The position numbers were made by a program, and so were the translations under genes. The notes beneath the pieces are model-generated. The model was not told the origin of the DNA. It did no database searches and saw only the letters and a list, made by a program, of their open reading frames with translations. A DNA stretch of 8,752 nucleotides from Clostridiales bacterium UBA6468 (GTDB lineage Bacteria > Bacillota > Clostridia > Oscillospirales > Oscillospiraceae). The DNA lies in NCBI GenBank assembly GCA_002436765.1, contig DJNI01000059.1, positions 1 to 8,752 on the forward strand, written 5' to 3'. Of the stretch, positions 1-4,509 are shown one piece after another; position 1 is the stretch's first letter; the number at the start of each line of letters is the position of its first letter.

Positions 1-14
1 GATGGTTATTCAGT

Positions 15-80
15 AGGCATTATATATACTTAAAGCCTTAATATTATATTATAGCTTTAATATATAATATATATACTATA
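15..80. promoter_or_regulatory. AT-rich intergenic element, possible promoter region
   Basis: Almost pure A/T over about 65 bases in an otherwise GC-rich window. It contains a direct repeat TATATATACT (21-30 and 68-77), an inverted repeat TTAAAGC/GCTTTAA (30-36 and 54-60), and an exact -10-like TATAAT at 63-68 plus TATACT at 72-77. No good -35 box stands at the right distance from either, so a promoter is only plausible. It lies upstream of the two tRNAs and the packaging genes, where a promoter for that unit would be expected. An unwinding element or a genome-end signal are alternatives. Confidence 0.3.
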
Positions 81-111
81 CGCAGCAACGAAATTTTTTG
101 AGAGCACCCTC

Positions 112-141
112 GGGAGGGGGGTAGAGGGGAAGCAGGCGGGG
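112..141 (+). other. G-run tract, possible G-quadruplex
   Basis: Four runs of three or more G lie close together: 112-114, 116-121, 126-129 and 138-141, separated by 1, 4 and 8 bases. The last spacer is one base longer than the usual limit for a canonical quadruplex, so folding is possible but not assured. It sits between the AT-rich element and the first tRNA. Nothing else explains this G bias on one strand. Confidence 0.3.
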
Positions 142-176
142 CAGTTTTGAAAAGGCGGCCAAAAAAATAAAAAAAT

Positions 177-249
177 GCTGGTGTAGCTCAACAGGCGGAG
201 CGGCGTCGTGATAAGGCGCGGGGAGCCGGTTCGATCCCGGCCGCCAGCG
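177..249 (+). tRNA. tRNA-Ile (anticodon GAT)
   Basis: A full cloverleaf can be drawn. The acceptor GCTGGTG (177-183) pairs with CGCCAGC (242-248) with one G-T. The D stem is GCTC/GAGC (186-189, 198-201) with G194 G195 in the loop. The anticodon stem GCGTC/GGCGC (203-207, 215-219) closes a 7-base loop with T33 and anticodon GAT at 210-212. The variable loop has 5 bases, and the T arm is GCCGG-TTCGATC-CCGGC (225-241). It would read ATC and ATT codons. Oddities: position 32 is G rather than a pyrimidine, the discriminator is G where Ile tRNAs normally carry A, and CCA is not encoded. The charging identity is therefore a little uncertain. Confidence 0.85.
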
Positions 250-252
250 CAA

Positions 253-313
253 GCCCAATGAAGGGCGACCCGGAGACGGGCAAAGCGGCCTCCCCGGCAC
301 CGTCAAGCCGGGG
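253..313 (+). other. Hairpin-rich spacer between the two tRNAs
   Basis: The 73 bases between the tRNAs hold three consecutive hairpins: GCCC/GGGC (253-256, 263-266), CCCG/CGGG with a GNRA-type GAGA loop (269-272, 277-280), and a 7-bp CCCCGGC/GCCGGGG (292-298, 307-313) with an 8-base loop. No T-run follows the last one, so it is not a typical intrinsic terminator. There is no T-arm consensus, so it is not a third tRNA. It may help processing of the tRNA transcript or be a remnant; its function is unknown. Confidence 0.4.
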
Positions 314-322
314 CAAGAATAC

Positions 323-398
323 GGGCTGTTAGCTCAGTCGGTAGAGCAGTGGGCTGTTAACCCACGTGTCACAGGTTCAAGTCCTGTATAGCCCGCCA
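323..398 (+). tRNA. tRNA-Asn (anticodon GTT)
   Basis: Complete cloverleaf. The acceptor GGGCTGT (323-329) pairs with ATAGCCC (388-394) with one G-T. The D stem is GCTC/GAGC (332-335, 344-347) around loop AGTCGGTA. The anticodon stem GTGGG/CCCAC (349-353, 361-365) holds loop CTGTTAA with anticodon GTT at 356-358. The T arm is ACAGG-TTCAAGT-CCTGT (371-387). The discriminator is G, as expected for Asn, and CCA is encoded at 396-398. It reads AAC and AAT. It ends only 19 bases before the first protein gene, so it probably shares a transcript with the packaging genes. Confidence 0.95.
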
Positions 399-417
399 GG
401 AGAAAGGGAGGGAAACG

Positions 418-642
418 GTGAGAGTAGACGAGAAGGGATTCCTGTATTGCCCGGTGTGCGGGGGCAGGACAAAGACCAGAGTGCTTTCCTCCACGGAGCT
501 GCACCGGTTCCCGTTGTTCTGCGGACGATGCAAGAATGAAAGCGTAATCGAATACAGCGGAAAAAGCCGGAGCCATGAGCCAGAGCGAACGCCCGAAAAG
601 AGCGTTGGCTCCGGCTTTTCATTTTCTGGAAGGGAAAGATAA
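418..642 (+). CDS. Cysteine-rich KTR-domain zinc-ribbon protein
   Basis: A 74-residue protein starting at GTG, chosen because GGGAGGG (406-412) sits 5 bases upstream and no better start exists. It has two cysteine pairs, CPVC (residues 11-14) and CGRC (35-38), with the KTR signature just after the first and a 'FPLFC' stretch before the second. This is the pattern of the Cys_rich_KTR family, a small presumed zinc ribbon frequent in clostridial phages and conjugative elements, with no established function. The family core ends near residue 47. The remaining roughly 27 residues are low-complexity and encoded by a terminator-like hairpin, so the tail may be an accident of read-through. The stop overlaps the terminase start by one base (TAATG). 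It occupies the position where a small terminase is often found, but a role in packaging is only a guess. Confidence 0.8.
   Translation: MRVDEKGFLYCPVCGGRTKTRVLSSTELHRFPLFCGRCKNESVIEYSGKSRSHEPERTPEKSVGSGFSFSGRER
562..619 (+). terminator. Terminator-like hairpin inside the 3' end of the KTR gene
   Basis: A perfect 14-bp stem, AAAAGCCGGAGCCA (562-575) with TGGCTCCGGCTTTT (606-619), encloses a 30-base loop. An alternative inner 5-bp stem is possible (588-592 with 602-606). The base of the stem is A-rich on the left and T-rich on the right, followed by CATTTT, as in an intrinsic terminator; it could act in both directions. It ends 22 bases before the terminase ATG, so it would attenuate terminase expression or separate it from the tRNA unit. 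The stem is fully inside the KTR reading frame. Confidence 0.65.
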
Positions 643-2027
643 TGGCGGCAAAAAAGGCAGCTGAGAATGCTGTAAAAGTGAATATCGGGTCGCCCAATTC
701 GGAGCCGCAGTGGAAATTTTTCCTGAGTACGGCGAAGTACACGTGCTACGGCGGCGCGAGAGGCGGCGGGAAATCCTGGGCAGTGGTGCGGAAGGCGGCG
801 CTGGGCGCTTATACCTATCCGGGAATCCGGATACTGATCCTCCGCCGGGAGTACGGGGACATGGAGGGGACGCTCATTGACCCAATGCTGAAGATCCTCG
901 CGCCGGGTACGTTCAACTACAACAAGTCCGACCATGTGGTCACCTTCACCAATGGGTCAAAGATCAAGTTCGGCAATATGCCCGGCTACGGCGCGGCGGT
1001 GCAGGGCAAATACCAGGGTCAGGAATACGAGTGGCTGTTCATCGACGAGGCGACACAGTTCCTGGAGAGCGAGTTCCGAGGCCTGGCGGGTATCGTCCGC
1101 GGCGCGAATAAGATACCGAAACGAATTTACCTGACCTGTAACCCCGGTGGCCCCGGCCACTTCTGGGTGAAGCGACTGTTCATAGACCGGCAGTTCAAGA
1201 CCGGGGAAAGCCCGAAGGACTATGTGTTCATCCCTGCCACGGTGGACGACAACAAAGACCTGATGGAGGCAAACCCGGACTATGTCCACCAGCTGGAGCT
1301 GCTGCCGGAGGATGTCCGGCGGGCGCACCGGTATGGCGACTGGAACGCTCTGGCGGGCGTGTATTTCGATGAGTTTACCGACGGCGTCCACACCTGCAAG
1401 CCCTTCCCCCTGAAGCCGAACTGGCAGCGCTACCGCGCCATGGACTATGGCCTCGACATGTTCTTCTGCATCTGGGTCGCGGTGGATGAAACCGGAAGGT
1501 GCTACGTCTACCGGCAGTTCGCCCAGAGCAACATGGTAGTTTCGGACGCGGCGAGAAAGCAGCTGGAGCTGACAAGGCCGGATGAAAACATCGACTTCAC
1601 TATCTCCCCGCCGGATATGTGGGCGCGGAGCCGGGAAACGGGCAAGACCCAGGCGGCGACCTTCGCCGAGAACGGCGTGGGGCTGGTCAAGGCGGACAAC
1701 AACCGGAAGCAGGGCTGGTACGCCCTGAAGGAGCTTTTCAAGCTCCGGGACGACGGAAGGCCTGGCTTGATCATCTTTGACACCTGCGGTGATCTGATCG
1801 AGTGTATCAAGTGTCTGCAGCATGACAAGACAGACCCAAACGACGTGAGCAAGAACCCCCATGAGCTGACCCACGGCCCCGACGCCCTGCGGTATTTCGC
1901 CCAGACCTACGTCCTCCCCGGCGAACGGGAGCAGACGGAGACGGAGGACGACGAGGACGAGGGAGGCATGGACTACCAGACGGCCATGTGCGGCAGAGGC
2001 CTGAGCCGGAGCTACATCATGGGATAA
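642..2027 (+). CDS. terL: Terminase large subunit (packaging ATPase and nuclease)
   Basis: A 461-residue motor protein that drives DNA through the portal into the procapsid and cuts the concatemer. N-terminal ATPase: Walker A GGARGGGKS at residues 37-45, Walker B LFIDEA at 132-137 (D135, E136), and a coupling motif LTCNP near 164-168. C-terminal RuvC/RNase H-like nuclease: acidic residues in 'AMDYG' (D268), 'LIIFD' (D380) and 'HGPDALRY' (D414). Length and motif order match the Terminase_6 type. The ATG overlaps the KTR stop, with GGAAGGGAAAG upstream as ribosome site. No small terminase is visible in front of it; that subunit must lie outside the window, be unrecognised, or be absent. An acidic tail of Asp and Glu follows residue 425. 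The identification is firm; the cleavage style (cos or pac) cannot be read from this. Confidence 0.96.
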   Translation: MAAKKAAENAVKVNIGSPNSEPQWKFFLSTAKYTCYGGARGGGKSWAVVRKAALGAYTYPGIRILILRREYGDMEGTLIDPMLKILAPGTFNYNKSDHVVTFTNGSKIKFGNMPGYGAAVQGKYQGQEYEWLFIDEATQFLESEFRGLAGIVRGANKIPKRIYLTCNPGGPGHFWVKRLFIDRQFKTGESPKDYVFIPATVDDNKDLMEANPDYVHQLELLPEDVRRAHRYGDWNALAGVYFDEFTDGVHTCKPFPLKPNWQRYRAMDYGLDMFFCIWVAVDETGRCYVYRQFAQSNMVVSDAARKQLELTRPDENIDFTISPPDMWARSRETGKTQAATFAENGVGLVKADNNRKQGWYALKELFKLRDDGRPGLIIFDTCGDLIECIKCLQHDKTDPNDVSKNPHELTHGPDALRYFAQTYVLPGEREQTETEDDEDEGGMDYQTAMCGRGLSRSYIMG

Positions 2028-2034
2028 GCACAAA

Positions 2035-2079
2035 ATTTGCGCCCTACCACAGGCGCGAATATACGGCCTACCAGAGCCG
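2035..2079 (+). other. Two hairpins with near-identical loops between terminase and scaffold genes
   Basis: The first hairpin is a 9-bp stem (2035-2043 with 2052-2060, one G-T) closing the loop CTACCACA. The second is a 4-bp stem CGGC/GCCG (2064-2067, 2076-2079) closing CTACCAGA. Both loops have eight bases and differ at one. They stand 8 bases after the terminase stop and end about 8 bases before the AAGGAG ribosome site of the scaffold gene. No T-run follows, so they are not ordinary terminators. They may control scaffold translation or mark a processing site. Confidence 0.45.
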
Positions 2080-2100
2080 AAAACGAAAGGAGATCACAAC

Positions 2101-2994
2101 ATGGGAGAAACGATGGACAGCGGCTACGAGGACTTCGTGTCGGCTTTTGACGGTGACGGCAACCAGACCGTGACCGACCAGGAAACCGGCGCACAGGCCG
2201 AGCAGCAGCCTGACACAGAGCAGGAAGCCACAGTGACCGATGAGGGCGCGGAAAAGCCTGACGAGGGAACCGGCGAAGAAGCCGGCGGGGACGTTGACGC
2301 CCCGGAGGAATCGGACAAGCCGGACGCGCAGACCTTCACCATCAAGGTCAACAAAGAGGAGCGGAATGTCGGCCTTGCCGAGATGACCGCACTGGCGCAG
2401 AAGGGCGCGGACTACGACCGGGTCAAGGAGCAGCACACGGCGGATCAGCAGACCATTCAGGATCTGCGGACGCAGCTGGACGGGCAGAAGGACGTCATGG
2501 AGATCATGGGCATTCTCGCCGAGAAGACGGGGACGCCGCTGAACGATCTGGCCGAAATGCTGTATGTCAGCTACCGGAAGGGCGCGGGAAGCACGGAGGC
2601 GGAGGCGAAGCTGGAGCTTCAGAACGCAAGGCTGCAAAAGGGATTGGATGCGGTAAACGCAGAGAAAACCCGGCAGAAGGAGGCGGAGGAGGACGACCGG
2701 AACCGGGTGCAGCGGGAAGTGGACGAGTTCCGCCGGGGCTATCCGGACGTGGAGTTCACGGACGAGCTTGTCAACAGGCTGACGCCCGACGTGCAGGCCG
2801 GTATGACCCTTCTGAGCGCCTACCAGAAGTACGAGGCCGCGCAGAAGGAGACCAGGATCGCCGAGCTGGAACGCCAGCTGGCAGCCGAGAAGAAGAACCG
2901 GGAAAACCGCTCAAGCTCCCCCGGAAGCCAGAACGATTCCGGCGGGCGGAGAGGAAAGAGCGATTTCGACGACTTTATGTCGGCATTCGCATAA
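2101..2994 (+). CDS. Phage scaffolding protein
   Basis: A 297-residue, very acidic and hydrophilic protein directly before the capsid gene, the usual place for a scaffold that guides procapsid assembly and then leaves. Residues 20-80 are a disordered Glu/Asp/Gln/Gly/Pro stretch. About 90-150 and 180-275 are predicted helical or coiled-coil (many Gln, Glu, Lys, Arg; 'RIAELERQLAAEKK'). The last 25 residues are a Ser/Gly/Arg linker and a short acidic-aromatic end. The motif YEDFVSAF at residues 9-16 returns as FDDFMSAF at 289-296. No protease motif is seen, so it is not a fused maturation protease. The start at 2101 follows AAAGGAGATCACAAC; an in-frame ATG at 2113 is less well placed. The assignment rests on composition, coiled coils and position rather than on a sequence family. 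Confidence 0.8.
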   Translation: MGETMDSGYEDFVSAFDGDGNQTVTDQETGAQAEQQPDTEQEATVTDEGAEKPDEGTGEEAGGDVDAPEESDKPDAQTFTIKVNKEERNVGLAEMTALAQKGADYDRVKEQHTADQQTIQDLRTQLDGQKDVMEIMGILAEKTGTPLNDLAEMLYVSYRKGAGSTEAEAKLELQNARLQKGLDAVNAEKTRQKEAEEDDRNRVQREVDEFRRGYPDVEFTDELVNRLTPDVQAGMTLLSAYQKYEAAQKETRIAELERQLAAEKKNRENRSSSPGSQNDSGGRRGKSDFDDFMSAFA

Positions 2995-3023
2995 AACGGA
3001 ATAAATCAACAAACAAGAGCCAA

Positions 3024-3063
3024 GAGCCGGACTGTTCCAGAGAGGACAGCGCGGCTCATTTTT
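3024..3063 (+). terminator. Terminator-like hairpin before the capsid gene
   Basis: The outer stem is GAGCCG/CGGCTC (3024-3029 with 3052-3057). After a 2x2 mismatch, the inner 6-bp stem is 3032-3037 with 3044-3049. ATTTTT follows at 3058-3063. This has the form of an intrinsic terminator. Only 20 bases separate it from the capsid start, leaving no space for a promoter between them, so it probably attenuates or processes the message rather than ending the operon. Confidence 0.55.
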
Positions 3064-3068
3064 GATTT

Positions 3069-3076
3069 TAAGGAGG
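3069..3076 (+). promoter_or_regulatory. Perfect Shine-Dalgarno site of the capsid gene
   Basis: TAAGGAGG is fully complementary to the 3' end of 16S rRNA and lies 7 bases before the ATG, followed by an A/T-only spacer. It is the strongest ribosome site in the window, as expected for the most abundant virion protein. It fixes the start at 3084. Confidence 0.8.
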
Positions 3077-3083
3077 AAATTTT

Positions 3084-4163
3084 ATGAGCACAACCATTCA
3101 TTTTGACGAAAAGTACAAGGCCGCCCTGATGGATGGCTTCGACAAGGCATCCGAGACCGACGGCCTGTTCGACCACAGTCTGGACATGGAGTTCTCCGGC
3201 GTGAAGACCGTCCATGTCAAGAGCCTGAGAACCGAACCCCTGCAGGACTACGACCGCACCAAGGGCGTTGGCACCGGCAGCCGGTACGGCGACACCAAGG
3301 AAGTGGGCAACGACGAGCAGACCTTCACCATGTCCCAGGACAAGTCCCTGAGCCTGTCCGTGGACAAGGGCAACAACATGGAGGTCATGGACAAGCACAA
3401 GGTCGGCGCCATCATGAAGGCGGAGCGGGAGGAGCACATCATCCCCGAGGTGGACACCTACCGCCTGAAGAAGTGGGCGGCAGACGCCGGTATCCACGAG
3501 GAGCTTACTGCGGAGCCCACCACCGACACCATCATCGGCTACATCATCAAGGCGCGGAACAAGCAGCGCGACAAGGGCGTCAAGGGCGACGTGAGCCTTC
3601 TGATCCCCTATGAGTATCTGGACACCCTCCAGCTGGCGAAGCAGTGGATCAACCTGGATTCTCTGGGCGGCAAGACCCTGCCCAAGGGCACCGTGGGTCA
3701 TATCTCCGGTATGAACGTTCTGCCCATGTCCAACGACCGGATGCCCGCCGGCGTGGCGTTCATGATCCTGCACAAGAAGTCCGTTATCTCCCCCATGAAG
3801 ATCAAGGACTTCAAGGGTCACGTCGATCCCCCCGGCCTGTCCGGCGATCTGATCGAGTTCCGCATGATGTACGACGCGTTCGTTCTGGGCAAGAAGGCCG
3901 ACGGCGTTCTCGTGGCGAGCAATCCCGGTACCGTGGTGAAGACGCCCACCATCACCATGACCAAGTCGTCTGCGGCCATCGCATCCACCACTGAGGGCGT
4001 GACCATCTACTACACACTGGACGGCTCTGACCCCCGGTATTCCGTGGAGGCCAAGGTATATACCGCAGCGCTGACGCTGGCCAAGGGCGATCGCCTGCGG
4101 GCGTATGCGGCAAAGTCCGGTATGTTTAACTCCGGCGTCGCGGTGCAGGACTACAACGGCTGA
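3084..4163 (+). CDS. Major capsid protein with C-terminal Ig-like (chitobiase-type) domain
   Basis: A 359-residue protein that forms the head shell. Residues 1-275 look like an HK97-fold coat protein of the N4-gp56/P22-coat-like sort: an N-terminal arm, a 'VHVKSLRT' strand, an 'EVGNDEQTFTMSQDKSLSLSVDKGN' type E-loop region (about 70-95), and a spine helix running into 'IIPEVDTYRLKKW'. The exact subfamily is uncertain. Residues 280-359 form a separate beta domain with 'IYYTLDGSDPRYS' at 308-320, the signature of the CHB_HEX_C_1/FN3-associated domain seen in chitobiases and surface proteins. Such fused domains in capsid proteins project from the shell and may stabilise it or bind glycans. There is no separate decoration protein nearby. 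Codon use is highly biased (18 of 19 Ile are ATC, 9 of 10 Asn are AAC), fitting high expression. It follows the scaffold gene, which supports the call. Confidence 0.9.
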   Translation: MSTTIHFDEKYKAALMDGFDKASETDGLFDHSLDMEFSGVKTVHVKSLRTEPLQDYDRTKGVGTGSRYGDTKEVGNDEQTFTMSQDKSLSLSVDKGNNMEVMDKHKVGAIMKAEREEHIIPEVDTYRLKKWAADAGIHEELTAEPTTDTIIGYIIKARNKQRDKGVKGDVSLLIPYEYLDTLQLAKQWINLDSLGGKTLPKGTVGHISGMNVLPMSNDRMPAGVAFMILHKKSVISPMKIKDFKGHVDPPGLSGDLIEFRMMYDAFVLGKKADGVLVASNPGTVVKTPTITMTKSSAAIASTTEGVTIYYTLDGSDPRYSVEAKVYTAALTLAKGDRLRAYAAKSGMFNSGVAVQDYNG

Positions 4164-4168
4164 TTCAT

Positions 4169-4190
4169 AAGGGGCGGGAAACCGCCCCTT
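4169..4190 (+). terminator. GNRA-capped hairpin after the capsid gene
   Basis: A perfect 9-bp stem, AAGGGGCGG (4169-4177) with CCGCCCCTT (4182-4190), is closed by a GAAA tetraloop, 5 bases after the capsid stop. It is followed by CCCCAG rather than T, so termination would be weak. A 3' stabiliser of the capsid message or a partial terminator that lowers expression of the genes downstream is more likely. Confidence 0.5.
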
Positions 4191-4209
4191 CCCCAGTAAG
4201 GAGGACACA

Positions 4210-4509
4210 ATGCAAACACTCATTACGATTCTGAACATTCTTGCGTCCGGGCTTGTCCTGTGCGCGGTTATCGTCTCCGACCGGCGCTGCCGGGCACGGC
4301 ATCTGGAGGAAGCGGAAAGCCTCCGGAAGCTGAACGACCGGGTCGGCGTACTGGAGCAGGGGCTTTCCCCGGACTATGAAGCCGCAAAGGAGGCGGTCAA
4401 GTCTGTAAACGACTTCAATCTGGGCATCTCCGGTATTTTGGGGTTTGATCCTATGGAAGCGGCGAGGAAAAGCCGCCAGAACGAGCGGATGGGCGGTGAA
4501 GCCGAATAA
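4210..4509 (+). CDS. Small single-pass membrane protein between capsid and portal genes, function unknown
   Basis: A 99-residue protein not assigned to a named family. Residues 3-23 are a hydrophobic helix ('LITILNILASGLVLCAVIV') followed by a basic stretch 'DRRCRARH', so it would sit in a membrane with the C-terminus in the cytoplasm. Residues 30-65 are charged and helical, possibly coiled-coil. The end, 'VNDFNLGISGILGFDPMEAARKSRQ', is a second amphipathic segment with an FDP motif. There is no cleavable signal peptide or lipobox. AAGGAGGACACA precedes the ATG. Its stop overlaps the portal start by one base (TAATG), so the two are translationally coupled and probably made in fixed ratio. A portal- or assembly-associated virion protein, or one that acts on the membrane at DNA entry, are possible; a holin is less likely given the place and the single helix. 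Confidence 0.75.
   Translation: MQTLITILNILASGLVLCAVIVSDRRCRARHLEEAESLRKLNDRVGVLEQGLSPDYEAAKEAVKSVNDFNLGISGILGFDPMEAARKSRQNERMGGEAE

Noticed and set aside
1..33. Open frame ending in DGYSVGIIYT then TAA, possibly the end of an upstream gene
   Set aside because: Only ten codons are visible; it cannot be distinguished from chance.
323..398. tRNA-Asn as a prophage attachment site
   Set aside because: No integrase or second copy of the tRNA 3' end is found in the window, and phage genes continue downstream.
575..664. Alternative-frame 29-codon frame starting in the KTR hairpin (MSQSERPKRALAPAF...)
   Set aside because: No properly spaced ribosome site, lies within the stem-loop, and overlaps two better genes.
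957..2033. Long open frame on the minus strand across the terminase gene
   Set aside because: Shadow of terL; the + strand frame has all ATPase and nuclease motifs.
3006..4238. Long open frame on the minus strand across the capsid gene
   Set aside because: It mirrors the capsid gene and arises from its biased GC-rich codons; the product is His/Val/Gly/Leu-rich without any domain and has no ribosome site.
4210..4509. Holin call for the 99-residue membrane protein
   Set aside because: It has a single membrane helix, sits between capsid and portal and is coupled to the portal, not to an endolysin.
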